DNA from: AWTP1-13 sp033764875
GTDB lineage: Bacteria; Pseudomonadota; Alphaproteobacteria; Rhizobiales; Hyphomicrobiaceae
Assembly (NCBI GenBank): GCA_033764875.1
Contig: JANRIO010000008.1
Coordinates: 3,110-67,109, forward strand
DNA: 64,000 nt
Reading direction: 5' to 3'
This document shows, in pieces, positions 1 to 9,041 of the stretch. The notes beneath the pieces are model-generated. The model had not been told where the DNA came from. It did not search any database and worked only from the letters and a program-made list of their open reading frames with translations. The stretch's first letter is position 1; each line of letters starts with the position of its first letter. A program made the translations under genes and the position numbers.

Positions 1-1021
1 AGCCGGCCGCCAGCGGCGGCGACAGGCCGACCGAGTAGACGTAGCCCGGCGAGTGGTGGCGCAGCAGGTCGATGAGGCCGTGGTTGCCGCAGATGTAGCC
101 CCCGCACGTGCCGAGCGTCTTGCTCAGCGTGCCCATCCAGATGTCGACGTCGCGCATGTTGACGCCGAAGTGCTCGCCGACACCGCGGCCGGTCTCGCCC
201 AGCACACCCAGCGAGTGCGCTTCGTCGCACATCAGCCAGGCGCCGTACTTCTTCTTCAGCTCGATGACGCGCGGCAGGTCGGGGAAATCGCCGTCCATCG
301 AGTAGAGGCCCTCGATCAGGATCAGGCAGTTCTTGTGCTTGCCCCGGTTCTCCTTCAGCACCTTCTCGAGCGCCTCGAGGTTGTTGTGCTGGAAGGGCTT
401 CATGGTGGCGCGGGACAGCTTGCCGCCGACGATGCCGCTGTTGTGCATCAGCTCGTCGTAGACGATCAGGTCGTCAGGCTCCATCAGCACGCCGACGGTC
501 GACACGTTCGTGGCGTGGCCGCTGACGTACACGATGCAGTCCTCGGTGCCGTAGAAGTCGGCGAGCGCGCGCTCGAGCGCGCCGTGCAGGGGCCGCTCGC
601 CGGCGACCAGACGGCTCGCGGAAACGGAGGTGCCGTAGCGATCGATGGCGGCCTTGGCGGCCTCGGCGACGGCGGGCTCCTGGTTGAGGCCCAGGTAGTC
701 GTAGGAGGCGAAGTTGATGAACTCGCGGCCCTCGCTGATGGTGGTCGCGCCCAGGCGCCCCTCGTGCACCCGGTTGAAGGGGTTCTTCAGCCCGAACATG
801 GCGCGGACGCTGTTGGCCTTCTTCACGGAGGAGTAGATGTGCAGGTCCGCGAAGGCCGGCGCCGGCGGATAGCTCGGCTCCTGCTCCTCGAGCGGAACCG
901 TGGCGCCGAGTGAGTTGGCAATCGAGCGAGCGGCCCCTTTCAGGCCTTGGGAGGTGCGCTCGACGGCATTCAGCCAGGCCACCTGCCCCTCGTGCATCTT
1001 CGTTGCGCGCTGCGTCGTCAT
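1..1021 (-). CDS. alpha-oxoamine synthase family PLP enzyme (5' part; 3' end outside window)
   Basis: This is the first 340 codons of a fold-type I PLP enzyme of the alpha-oxoamine synthase family, which joins an amino acid to an acyl thioester with loss of CO2. Family members are KBL, 8-amino-7-oxononanoate synthase, ALA synthase and serine palmitoyltransferase. The core starts near residue 101 (FINFASYDYLGL), with SRLVAGERPLHGALE around 137-151, the PLP-ring aspartate in CDEAHS (265-270) and the Schiff-base lysine K301 in TLSKTLGTCGG. The ~95-residue N-terminal stretch before the core is longer than in biotin or KBL enzymes. The start is the ATG at 1021, preceded by GAGGGA. The reading frame runs off the left edge. 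Family confidence is high. The substrate (serine palmitoyltransferase-like or another acyl donor) cannot be decided here. Confidence 0.88.
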   Translation of the reverse strand, partial: MTTQRATKMHEGQVAWLNAVERTSQGLKGAARSIANSLGATVPLEEQEPSYPPAPAFADLHIYSSVKKANSVRAMFGLKNPFNRVHEGRLGATTISEGREFINFASYDYLGLNQEPAVAEAAKAAIDRYGTSVSASRLVAGERPLHGALERALADFYGTEDCIVYVSGHATNVSTVGVLMEPDDLIVYDELMHNSGIVGGKLSRATMKPFQHNNLEALEKVLKENRGKHKNCLILIEGLYSMDGDFPDLPRVIELKKKYGAWLMCDEAHSLGVLGETGRGVGEHFGVNMRDVDIWMGTLSKTLGTCGGYICGNHGLIDLLRHHSPGYVYSVGLSPPLAAG

Positions 1022-1162
1022 TACCGTGTCTCCCTCAAGGACCACCAGCCGGTGGCGGGAACGCATCCCATACTGGTCGGCGGAGCCGGGTGCTGCGTGC
1101 AGCGCCCTCGTCCGTCCGCGTGACTGTGAAATCTGCGGTTGCTCGGGATATCTCGCTCTCGG

Positions 1163-1723
1163 CTAGCTGCCCCCCTTCTCGCGCTGGGCCATCACGCTGA
1201 TGAGATCCGAGCGCCAATCACGGCCGGGCAACTTCGCGATTGCAGTTTCAAGGTCACTCTTCACCTCGCTGAAGAAATCGACACCGGCGATGAGGGTGTC
1301 GAGGTGTGCTGATGTCAAACGCAGGCGCTCCGAGAGGATCGCCGCGATCGAGTGGTAGAGGCGGCCGGTAAACGTCGGGTCGGCGCTCTCCATGGCGGCG
1401 ATGGATTCGCCGCTGAACAGGCGGATGACGGAGGGCTCATCGGCGACGACGCGCGCGCTCGTCGGGTTGCCGTCGACAAACGACATCTCGCCGAAGCACT
1501 CGCCGGGAAGCAGGGTTGCAAGCCGCGCCATCACGCCATCCTCGTGACGCTCGATGCGGACCGCACCGGTTTCCACAAGAAAGATGGCCTTGAGAATTGT
1601 ATTCTGCTCCAAGATGAGCTCGTCTGCTGCATATCGTCTCTGTGGCGCTGCCTGGATCAACTTCCGCTCTTCCTCAGGCCTGAGGTAGGGCAGGAACCGC
1701 GTAGCTTCCGTGTGGGCTGCCAT
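1163..1723 (-). CDS. cyclic nucleotide-binding domain protein without HTH
   Basis: A 186-residue protein that is essentially one cyclic-nucleotide-binding (CRP/FNR effector) beta-roll. The phosphate-binding cassette is visible around residues 73-94 (PGECFGEMSFVDGNPTSARV), with the glutamate and the RV/RA position that contact the cyclic nucleotide in family members. A helical tail of about 60 residues follows. No DNA-binding helix-turn-helix is present, so it is not a complete CRP-type regulator and more likely acts through a partner. It is transcribed in the same direction as the upstream PLP enzyme, 141 bases away, so cotranscription is possible. A ligand (cAMP or c-di-GMP) cannot be inferred. 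Confidence 0.8.
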   Translation of the reverse strand: MAAHTEATRFLPYLRPEEERKLIQAAPQRRYAADELILEQNTILKAIFLVETGAVRIERHEDGVMARLATLLPGECFGEMSFVDGNPTSARVVADEPSVIRLFSGESIAAMESADPTFTGRLYHSIAAILSERLRLTSAHLDTLIAGVDFFSEVKSDLETAIAKLPGRDWRSDLISVMAQREKGGS

Positions 1724-2466
1724 CGAGGGTCTCCGTTGCGGCCGGCACTCAGCCGCGATCGTGCGCCATCGTGCAGGTCGTGGCCGACACTCAGCCCATC
1801 CCCGGCACCCGATATCGCACCTGCGACCTCATCAGTCTGCGGCCAGAGTTACTAGCACGACCTGCTGGTGGCTGTTCCAGATGTAACAAAACAACACTAA
1901 GCCTGCAGGATGTTTTGTAGATCACTGATTCCACTTAACTATCCCTTGCCATGACGATGCTGCATGCAACTGATGACGACTGCTTTCGCTCGGCAGGTGC
2001 TCGCGATGCGGCCCGCGGGTGGCCCCGAAGCCGCCTTTTAACCACTCGCCCTGTGATAGGCGGCTGACGGAGCAGTGCCGGCGGCCGTGCCGACCGGCCG
2101 GGCTGCGCCCAGGGGTTGCAGATCCTCGGCCTAGATCATGGGGATGATGCGGACGAAGCGCGCACGGCATCCAGCGCGCGCGGCCAAGTACGGCATCGAT
2201 CCGGACCCTGTCAATTCTCCCGCCAGGCATCTCGGCGCCCCCTGCTCCTCCCGTGCTCCTCGTCCGGGCATTGCAAGTCTCATTCCGTTTGCCTCGGCGG
2301 GAGACAATGTGGGATCGAGGCCCCACGGCCGCTGTCGGGAGTGCGCCATGGCCGGGCGCGCCGAGCCTTCCATCCGGACCGATGTCGATCCCGCGGCCGG
2401 GGACGACCTCGACGCCCGGTGCAAGTTGCGGGCGGACGACCGGGCCCCGCGGTAGCCGGCCACGCG
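1724..2466. other. 743-bp stretch without a supported gene
   Basis: No reading frame here has codon usage or similarity that I can support. The part around 1850-1960 is markedly more AT-rich and is the likely promoter region for the leftward cNMP-domain gene. It contains an 8-bp inverted repeat, ACAAAACA (1886-1893) and TGTTTTGT (1911-1918), whose loop holds the palindrome CCTGCAGG (1902-1909). This could be an operator, but nothing identifies the regulator. Confidence 0.5.
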
Positions 2467-3510
2467 TCAGGGCGCGCGCCGGCCGCGGGCGGCGGCCAGG
2501 CAGAGCAGCTCGAACAGCATCTGCGCCGCGCACTGGGCGGTGTTCGTCGTCGCGTCGTACTGGGGGGCGACCTCGACCACGTCGCCGCCGACCATGTCGA
2601 TGCCGCGCAGCCCCCGCAGCAGCGCCAGCACCTCCCGCGGCGTCAGCCCGCCGACCTCGGGCGTGCCGGTGCCCGGCGCGAAGCCCGGGTCGAGGCTGTC
2701 GATGTCGAAGGTGACGTAGGTCGGGCCGTCGCCGACCACCGCGCGCGCCTTGGCGATCAGCGCCGGCAGCCCCATGGCCGGCACCTCCTCGGCGTGGATC
2801 ACCGTCATGCCCGAGACGGTCGAGAACTCCCACAGGTACTCGGCGCCGCCGCGGATGCCGATCTGGATGGTGCGCTCCGGATCGAGCACGCCCGCCAGCA
2901 CCGCCTGCCGGAAGGGGCCGCCGTGGTGGAACTTGGAGCCCTCGTAGACGCCGCCCGTGTCGCAGTGGGCGTCGATGTGGACGAGGCCGACGGGGCGTGC
3001 CTTGCCGACGGCGGCCAGGATCGACTGGGTGATGGAATGGTCGCCGCCCACGGCCAGCGGGATCACCCCGGCCGATACGATGCGCGTGAAGAACGCCTCG
3101 ATGTCGGCGTGGCAGCTCTCCAGGCTGAAGCGGCTGCGGAACGGCACGTCGCCGACGTCGGCGGCGCGGCAGTCGGCGGCGGGCGTCATGCGCAGCACGT
3201 GCTCGTAGGGGCCCACGCGCTCGACCGCCCGCACCGCGCGGGGCCCCAGGCGTGCGCCGGCGCGGTTGGTGACGCCAAGGTCCATGGGCACGCCGACCAG
3301 GGCGACGTCGAGGTCGGCGAAGCCGCGGGCCTCGGCATCGGGCTGGTAGGGCGCGTCGAGGAACGTCGCGGGGCCGGCGAAGGGCCACTTGCGCTTGTCG
3401 CCGTCGGTGAAGTGCAAGCTGGCCGCCTTGCGGAAGTCCGGATCGTCGATGTCGCCGCCTGCGGCGCCGGCGTAGCGTGCCCGCAAGGCCTCGAGCTTCC
3501 TGGCGTCCAT
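2467..3510 (-). CDS. agmatinase / guanidino-acid ureohydrolase family protein
   Basis: A 347-residue binuclear-manganese ureohydrolase (arginase superfamily) that hydrolyses a guanidino group to urea and an amine. The three metal motifs are intact: GGDHS (155-159), DAHCD (180-184) and DIDSLDPGFAPGTGTPE (269-285). The last favours agmatinase, guanidinobutyrase or guanidinopropionase over arginase. The N-terminal ~65 residues are longer than in E. coli SpeB. The start at 3510 was chosen because GAGGAG lies six bases upstream of it; an in-frame upstream ATG at 3537 lacks this. It lies 43 bases downstream of the M20 peptidase gene on the same strand, so the two may form a small nitrogen-scavenging operon. 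The exact substrate is undetermined. Confidence 0.88.
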   Translation of the reverse strand: MDARKLEALRARYAGAAGGDIDDPDFRKAASLHFTDGDKRKWPFAGPATFLDAPYQPDAEARGFADLDVALVGVPMDLGVTNRAGARLGPRAVRAVERVGPYEHVLRMTPAADCRAADVGDVPFRSRFSLESCHADIEAFFTRIVSAGVIPLAVGGDHSITQSILAAVGKARPVGLVHIDAHCDTGGVYEGSKFHHGGPFRQAVLAGVLDPERTIQIGIRGGAEYLWEFSTVSGMTVIHAEEVPAMGLPALIAKARAVVGDGPTYVTFDIDSLDPGFAPGTGTPEVGGLTPREVLALLRGLRGIDMVGGDVVEVAPQYDATTNTAQCAAQMLFELLCLAAARGRRAP

Positions 3511-3553
3511 GGCAGTCTCCTCGCGCTCTACCGTCACGGGCTCCGGTTTGGTG

Positions 3554-4948
3554 TCACGCCGGCGCCTTGCCCTGCAGCTCTCCCAGGTCCCAGTACAGCC
3601 CGGCCATCAGGCCCAGCGCCTGGCGCACCAGCTCCACCGGCACGTGCTCGTTGGGCGCGTGCTGCGAGCAGCCCGGATAGGAGTGCGGCACCCAGATCGT
3701 CGCCAGCCCCAGCAGGTCGGCGAAGATCTCGTTGGGTAGCGCGCCGCCGAGGTTGGGCAGCACCGCCGGCTTGACGTTGCTGGAGCGCGCGATGGAGGCC
3801 GCGGCAAAGCGCGCCCAGGGGTGCTCCGGATCGAGGCGCGTGGCGCTGAAATCGTTGTCGCGGCTGGGCAGCACCTCCACCATGCCGAGGCCGTGCCGCT
3901 CGAGATGCCGGCGGACGGCCGGCAGCACGGCCGACTGGTCGATGCCCACGACGTGGCGCAGCTGGCAGCGCGCCCAGGCGCGCGGCGGAATGGCATTGAC
4001 CGGGGTCCTGGGATTGCCGGTCTCGTAGGCCAGCACCTCGAAGTTGCACCAGCCGTAGACCTTCTCCGGCGCCGTCAGGCCGGGCTCGCCCCAGCCGGCC
4101 TCGATCTCGGGCGCACCGGGTCCGCCGTCGATCTCGATGTCGGCGAGTGCCGCGCGGACGCTTTGCGGAATGCCGCCGGCAGGCACCATCTCGGGAATGC
4201 GGATCTGGCCCGTGGGCCCCACCAGGCAGGCGATGGCGTGCGCGAGCTGGATGCCCGGGTTGGAGATCAGGCCGCCCCAGTTGCCCGAGTGGTGGCCGCC
4301 GGGGCGCGCCTCGATCTGCAGATCGAGCATCATGGCCCCGCGCGCCCCGAGGAACAGCGTCGGGCGGCCGGCGGAGACGCGCGGACCGTCCGAGGCGACG
4401 AGCAGGTCGGCCCGCAGCAGGTCGACGTTGGCCGCGCACATCTCCTTGAGGCCAGGCGAGCCCAGCTCCTCGCCCATCTCGATGAGCCACTTGGCGTTGA
4501 AGCCGAGCTTGCCGCGGCTCGCGAGGACAGCACGTTGTGCCGCGAAATTGAGCAGGTGCTGCCCTTTGTTGTCGACGACGCCGCGCCCCCACCAGCGTCC
4601 GTCGCGCTCGGTGAGCGTCCAGGGGCCAAGGCCACTGTGCCATTCGGCGTCGAGGCCCCGGATGACGTCGCCGTGCCCGTAGCCGAGCACGGTCGGCCGG
4701 GCCGGGTCCTCCATGCGCTCGGCGAACAGGAAGGGTCCCCGGGCCGCAGGGTGCTCGAGGATGCGCGTTGCAAATCCCATCGCCTCCAGCGTCGGCATCG
4801 CTATCTCCTTGAGATAGCGTGCAAGATCGCCAGTGCGCTCCGGGTTCTGGCTCTCCGTCGGAACCGCCACCGCGCGGGCAAGCTCCCCCTTGAAGGCGCC
4901 CGTGTCGAACATGGCCTCGGCGGCGGCAATGGCGGCGGCTCGTGTCAT
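3554..4948 (-). CDS. M20 family metallopeptidase (dipeptidase-like)
   Basis: A 464-residue zinc peptidase of the M20 family, probably a cytosolic dipeptidase or amidohydrolase. Visible motifs are GYGHGDV, with the first metal histidine and the aspartate, then GRGVVDNKGQ (bridging Asp), EMGEELGSPG (catalytic and metal glutamates), a lid/dimerisation segment with HHSGNWGG, and a C-terminal HAPNEHVP supplying the last metal histidine. This combination is typical of carnosinase-like M20 members. The start at 4948 is supported by GAGGGAG upstream; the frame is open further 5' but without a ribosome-binding site. No signal peptide is seen. It precedes the ureohydrolase gene by 43 bases. Its natural substrate is unknown. 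Confidence 0.88.
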   Translation of the reverse strand: MTRAAAIAAAEAMFDTGAFKGELARAVAVPTESQNPERTGDLARYLKEIAMPTLEAMGFATRILEHPAARGPFLFAERMEDPARPTVLGYGHGDVIRGLDAEWHSGLGPWTLTERDGRWWGRGVVDNKGQHLLNFAAQRAVLASRGKLGFNAKWLIEMGEELGSPGLKEMCAANVDLLRADLLVASDGPRVSAGRPTLFLGARGAMMLDLQIEARPGGHHSGNWGGLISNPGIQLAHAIACLVGPTGQIRIPEMVPAGGIPQSVRAALADIEIDGGPGAPEIEAGWGEPGLTAPEKVYGWCNFEVLAYETGNPRTPVNAIPPRAWARCQLRHVVGIDQSAVLPAVRRHLERHGLGMVEVLPSRDNDFSATRLDPEHPWARFAAASIARSSNVKPAVLPNLGGALPNEIFADLLGLATIWVPHSYPGCSQHAPNEHVPVELVRQALGLMAGLYWDLGELQGKAPA

Positions 4949-5166
4949 TCGTCTCCCTCGCGATGCTGGAGGCCGGACATTGGCAGATTTCGGCCGCGCC
5001 CGCAGCCCTGCGCGCGGCGCCCTCGACAAGGTGACTTTCGCGCCGGCGGCCAGACCTTTGTCGCCACGACGGCTGACCGGGGGCGCCGGGCGGGGCTACA
5101 CTGCGGGCGGAGGAACGCCTCGGCCTCGGCCGGAGCGTCAACGCGAACAAGAGAAGATCGACGCCC

Positions 5167-6708
5167 ATGAACGAGCAACTCCGCCGCATCGACGCGGCAC
5201 GACCCGAGGCGAAGGCCGGCAACGCCGCAGGCCAGCCGGCCACGCCCGAGCACTTCGACGTGCTGATCGTCGGCGCCGGCATCTCCGGCATCGGCTCGGC
5301 CTACCACCTGCTCACGCAGTGCCCCGGCACCAGCTTCGTGATCCTGGAGACGCAGGCCGGCTTCGGCGGCACCTGGCGCACGCATCGCTACCCCGGCATC
5401 CGCTCCGACAGCGATCTCTACACCTTCGGCTACCGCTTCAAGCCGTGGACCGGGCCGCCGATCGCGACGGCCGAGGAGATCCTGGCCTACATGGGCGAGG
5501 TGATCGAGGACAACGGCATCGCCCCGCACATCCGCTATCGCCACCGGATCTCGCGCGCCGCCTGGTCGAGCGCGGAGCGCCGCTGGACCATCACGGCGAC
5601 CGATCTCGACGCCGGCGAGGAGCGCACCTTCACCGCCGGCTTCCTGTGGATGTGCCAGGGCTACTACCGGCACGAGGAGGGCTACACGCCGCAGTGGCCC
5701 GGCATGGGCGACTTCAAGGGCCGCATCGTGCATCCGCAGACGTGGCCCGAGGATCTCGACCTCGCGGACAAGCGCGTCGTCGTCATCGGCTCGGGGGCGA
5801 CGGCGGCGACGCTGGTGCCGGCCATCGCCGGCAAGTGCCGTCACGTCACCATGCTGCAGCGCTCGCCGACCTTCTTCCGCACCGGGCGCAATGCCATCGA
5901 GATTGCCGACGAGCTGCGCCGGCTCGAGGTCGACGAAACCTGGATCCACGAGATCGTGCGCCGCAAGATCCTGTACGAGCAATGGGTGTTCACGCACCGC
6001 TGCGTCGACGAGCCGGAGGTGGTGACCAAGGAGCTGCTGTCGGCGGTGAAGCACTATCTGGGCGAGGACTTCGACATCGCCAAGCATTTCACGCCGAGCT
6101 ACCGGCCCTGGCGGCAGCGCATCGCATTCATCCCTGACGGCGACCTGTTCCAGGGCATCAAGCAGGGCAAGGCCTCGGTGGTGACCGACGAGATCGAGCG
6201 CTTCACGGCCGACGGCATCATGCTCAAGTCGGGCCAGCTGCTGGAGGCCGACGTCATCGTCACGGCGACCGGCTTCAATCTGAGCGCGCTCGGCGACATG
6301 GCATTCGCGATCGACGGCGCCCCGCTCGTCTGGTCCGATACCGTCACCTATCGCGGCCTGATGTTCACCGGCGTGCCCAACATGGCGTGGGTGTTCGGCT
6401 ACTTCCGCGCCAGCTGGACGCTGCGCACCGATATGGTCGCCGACCTCGTCTGCCGCCTTCTCAACCACATGAAGGATAAGGGCGTCACCAAGGTCGTGCC
6501 GCAGCTGCGGCCGCAGGACAGCAACATGCCGATCCTGCCCTGGATCGACGCCGAGAACTTCAATCCCGGCTACCTGCTGCGCGGCATGCACCTGTGGCCC
6601 AAGCGCGGCGACAAGCCCGAGTGGCAGCACAGCCAGGACTACTGGACGGAGAAGAACCAGGTGCCCTGCGCCGACCTCGAGGACGGCTGCCTGGTCTACG
6701 AGGCATAA
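5167..6708 (+). CDS. FAD/NADPH-dependent monooxygenase, Baeyer-Villiger type
   Basis: A 513-residue class B flavoprotein monooxygenase. The FAD Rossmann motif GAGISG lies at 36-41, followed by the conserved FGGTWRTHRYPG (66-77). The Baeyer-Villiger fingerprint FxGxxxHxxxW is complete at 183-193 (F183, G185, H189, W193). The NADPH Rossmann motif VVVIGSGATA follows at 204-213. Such enzymes insert oxygen next to a ketone carbonyl or oxidise N and S centres using NADPH and O2. It is divergently oriented from the M20 peptidase and has no partner gene downstream. The start codon is the first ATG consistent with the family N-terminus. The substrate is unknown. Confidence 0.9.
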   Translation: MNEQLRRIDAARPEAKAGNAAGQPATPEHFDVLIVGAGISGIGSAYHLLTQCPGTSFVILETQAGFGGTWRTHRYPGIRSDSDLYTFGYRFKPWTGPPIATAEEILAYMGEVIEDNGIAPHIRYRHRISRAAWSSAERRWTITATDLDAGEERTFTAGFLWMCQGYYRHEEGYTPQWPGMGDFKGRIVHPQTWPEDLDLADKRVVVIGSGATAATLVPAIAGKCRHVTMLQRSPTFFRTGRNAIEIADELRRLEVDETWIHEIVRRKILYEQWVFTHRCVDEPEVVTKELLSAVKHYLGEDFDIAKHFTPSYRPWRQRIAFIPDGDLFQGIKQGKASVVTDEIERFTADGIMLKSGQLLEADVIVTATGFNLSALGDMAFAIDGAPLVWSDTVTYRGLMFTGVPNMAWVFGYFRASWTLRTDMVADLVCRLLNHMKDKGVTKVVPQLRPQDSNMPILPWIDAENFNPGYLLRGMHLWPKRGDKPEWQHSQDYWTEKNQVPCADLEDGCLVYEA

Positions 6709-6738
6709 GTGTTTCGCCTCCGGCAATGGATTTCCATC

Positions 6739-6822
6739 GTCGTCCTTGGGCTTGTCCCGAGGACCCAGCATCCAGCGTCGGAGGAGGCGATTGGGTAGAT
6801 GTTCGGGACAAGCCCGGGGCAT
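6739..6822. repeat. REPIN-like element, family A copy 1
   Basis: A paired-hairpin element just downstream of the monooxygenase gene. The left hairpin has stem CCTTGGG (6744-6750) and CCCGAGG (6756-6762) with loop CTTGT. The right part around 6801-6822 is its inverted counterpart, containing CGGGACAAGCCCG. It shares stem, loop and flanks with copies near 11.7, 18.6, 24.7, 40.5, 61.0 and 62.9 kb. Confidence 0.75.
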
Positions 6823-6839
6823 TCCGATTGAAGGTCTTG

Positions 6840-6985
6840 AAACGTCGCGACCCACTGCAAGCTGACGTGGATGCCCGCCTTCGCGGGCATGACGGTTGGG
6901 GTGTGGCACGACTTCGCCTCACCACCAGCGTCACCCCCGCGCCGGCGGGGGTCCACGCCAGCTTGAGATCTGGCCGCAACAGCCG
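6840..6985. repeat. REPIN-like element, family B copy 1
   Basis: A second paired-hairpin family, lying directly after a family A copy. Hairpin one is ATGCCCGC-CTTC-GCGGGCAT (6871-6890). Hairpin two, in inverted orientation, is ACCCCCGC-GCCG-GCGGGGGT (6933-6952). The outer flanks (AACGTCGCGA at the left, CCAGCTTGAGATC at the right) recur at the same spacing in the copy at 62640-62785. This shows a ~146-bp unit rather than two chance hairpins. Confidence 0.75.
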
Positions 6986-7122
6986 AGCTTGCTCCATCCC
7001 AGTCCCTTCCTTCCTTCGGAACTGGTCTCTCAAGCGTGCAGCCATGGGACGCGCCCGACCATGACAACCTGGATGCCACGCATCGGACAGAGAACACGCG
7101 CACTGCAGAGAGGGAGGCCGGC

Positions 7123-7896
7123 ATGCTCTCGGGTGCAGTGAACGAGCGCGGCATCTTCGCAGCGCGCGGCGGCGGCGGCACGGCGCTCCTCGTGCTGCTG
7201 CACGGCATCGGGGCCAACGCCGACGTCTGGGCCCCGGTGGTGGCCGAGATCGAGCGGCGTGGCGGCCTGCGCTGGATGGCGCTCGACCTGCGCGGGCACG
7301 GCCGCAGCGCCATGGAGGGGCCGTTCGGCTACGGCATGCATGCCGCCGATGTCGCCCACGCCCTGCGCGCGGAGGCGCCGGCCGACGTGGTGCTGCTCGG
7401 CCATTCCTTCGGTGGCGTGGTGGCGGCGCTTGCCGCCAGCGGCCAGTTTGCTGCGCCGCCGAGCAGGGTCGTGGGGCTCGGCGTCAAGCTCGAATGGTCG
7501 CGCGAGGAGGTGACCAAGGCGCAGGAGATCGCGGGCAAGCCCGCGCGCCTGCTGTCGACGCGCGCCGAGGCGGCGGAGCGCTACCTGAAGGGCGCCGGTC
7601 TGTTCGGGCTCGTGGCCCCGGAGGATGCGGCCGCGCGTGCGGGCGTGATCGAGGCGGCCGGCGGCTTCCGCGTGGCGGTCGACCCGCGCGTGTTCGCGGC
7701 CGTCGGCCCGCCGCTGCCGCCGATCTTCGCCCAGGTGGCGTGTCCGTTGCGGCTCGCGGCAGGCAGCCGCGACCCGATGGTCGGCCTCGCCGCGATGCAG
7801 CGCATCGACCCCGCCGCGCGGCTCCTCGACGGGCTCGGCCACAACGCCCACTGGGAGGCGCCGGCGGCTGTCCTCGATCTGGCCTTGGCCGTCTGA
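7123..7896 (+). CDS. alpha/beta-fold hydrolase
   Basis: A 257-residue alpha/beta hydrolase. The oxyanion-hole motif LLHGIG is near 25-30, the nucleophile elbow is GHSFGG with S95, the acid is probably the aspartate in GSRDPM, and the catalytic histidine lies in GLGHNAHWE close to the C-terminus. The start at 7123 follows GAGGGAGG; the open frame extends to 7036 without a ribosome-binding site and across repeat-derived sequence. It converges on the Bug-type protein with only three bases between the stop codons. Family assignment is secure, but esterase, lactonase or amidase activity cannot be separated by sequence alone. Confidence 0.85.
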   Translation: MLSGAVNERGIFAARGGGGTALLVLLHGIGANADVWAPVVAEIERRGGLRWMALDLRGHGRSAMEGPFGYGMHAADVAHALRAEAPADVVLLGHSFGGVVAALAASGQFAAPPSRVVGLGVKLEWSREEVTKAQEIAGKPARLLSTRAEAAERYLKGAGLFGLVAPEDAAARAGVIEAAGGFRVAVDPRVFAAVGPPLPPIFAQVACPLRLAAGSRDPMVGLAAMQRIDPAARLLDGLGHNAHWEAPAAVLDLALAV

Positions 7897-7899
7897 GGG

Positions 7900-8862
7900 C
7901 TACTGCTCGGGGCTGTAGCCCGAGGCCTTCACCGCCGGCTCCCACAGCGCGCTGTCGCGTTTCTGGATGGCGGCGAGCTCCTCCGGCGTCGTGCCCGTCG
8001 GGTTGAGCGCGAAGCCCAGCAGCCGCTCGCGCACCTCGGGCAGCTTCACGGCATCGGCCATGATGCGGCTGATTTTCGCCACCGTCTCCTTCGGCGTGCC
8101 GGCCGGCGCGAACACGCCGTACCAGCCGACGCCTTCGATGGCATACCCCGCCTCGCGGAAGGTCGGCACGTCGGGCAGGAATTGCGACCGCTTGGCATCG
8201 GACGTGGCCAGCACCCGGATGCGGCCGGCCTTGTGCTGCTCGATGAGGTCGCTCGTGGTCGTGACCATGATCGGGATCTGGCCCGCAAGCAGGTCGGTCA
8301 GCGCCACCGCGGAGCCGCGGTAGCCGACGTGACGCAGCTCGATGCCCGCCGCCTTGCCGAAGGAGACGGCGAAGAAGTGCGGCAGCGTCCCTGCCGCCGG
8401 CGTGCCGTAGGAGCCCTGCTCGGGGTTCTTCTTCGCCCACTCGACGAGCTCTTTCACGGTGCTGACCTTGACCTGAGGGCCGACGGCCATGGCGAAGTCG
8501 AACGTCGTGACCTGCGACACCGGCGTAAGGTCCGCGATCGGATCGTAGCTCAGGTTCTTGTAGACGTGCTGGTAGATGGCGACCGGCGCGATCGGCGTCA
8601 GCAGCAGGGTGCGTCCGTCGGGCGCGGCCGTCTTAACGGCCGCGACGCCGAGCCGACCCTGGGCACCGGCGCGGTTGTCGACGATGGCCGCCTTTCCCGT
8701 CGCCTTCTGCAGCTGGTCGGCGAGAATGCGGGCGAGCGCATCGCCCGAGCCGCCGGCGGCGAACGGGAAGATGATCCGAGTGGTATCGCCCTGCGCCGCA
8801 GCGGCGCCGCACGAGACGGCCAGCGCCAAGACGCCAGCCACGAGTTTCCCTAGACCGCGCAT
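7900..8862 (-). CDS. Bug family (TctC-like) tripartite tricarboxylate transporter substrate-binding protein
   Basis: A 320-residue periplasmic solute-binding protein of the Bug/TctC family. The N-terminus is a Sec signal peptide (MRGLGKLVAGVLALAV, cleavage near AAAQ). Family landmarks follow: FPFAAGGSGDALAR, VDNRAGAQGRLG, a PDGRTLLL segment and the C-terminal pattern PDVPTFREAGY with GWYGVFAPAGTP. These proteins usually bind carboxylates for a TctAB permease, but no tctA or tctB is adjacent, which is common for this expanded family. The start at 8862 has a perfect AGGAGG six bases upstream. It is divergent from the downstream reductase gene. Confidence 0.92.
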   Translation of the reverse strand: MRGLGKLVAGVLALAVSCGAAAAQGDTTRIIFPFAAGGSGDALARILADQLQKATGKAAIVDNRAGAQGRLGVAAVKTAAPDGRTLLLTPIAPVAIYQHVYKNLSYDPIADLTPVSQVTTFDFAMAVGPQVKVSTVKELVEWAKKNPEQGSYGTPAAGTLPHFFAVSFGKAAGIELRHVGYRGSAVALTDLLAGQIPIMVTTTSDLIEQHKAGRIRVLATSDAKRSQFLPDVPTFREAGYAIEGVGWYGVFAPAGTPKETVAKISRIMADAVKLPEVRERLLGFALNPTGTTPEELAAIQKRDSALWEPAVKASGYSPEQ

Positions 8863-9041
8863 GTTTCCTCCTGTTTGGCCATTCGGCCTTTTGCTGACGG
8901 ACAGGGCCACTTGACCTGAAATTGGGCCGATCTGGCAAGCCGGCTGGACGGATGCATTGCCCACAACCCCGGGCATGTGCCAAAGAGGCCGCGCCAGCCA
9001 GCCGTGCCGGATTGCCGGCGGGACGCAGCAGGAGGTGCCGG

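Noticed and set aside
2131..2463. 110-codon minus-strand frame downstream of the ureohydrolase gene
   Set aside because: No ribosome-binding site, basic low-complexity composition and mixed codon use unlike neighbours.
2116..3774. 552-codon plus-strand open frame across the ureohydrolase gene
   Set aside because: Antisense to a gene with intact metal-binding motifs; composition (Ala/Arg/Gly/Val) is the usual GC-rich shadow.
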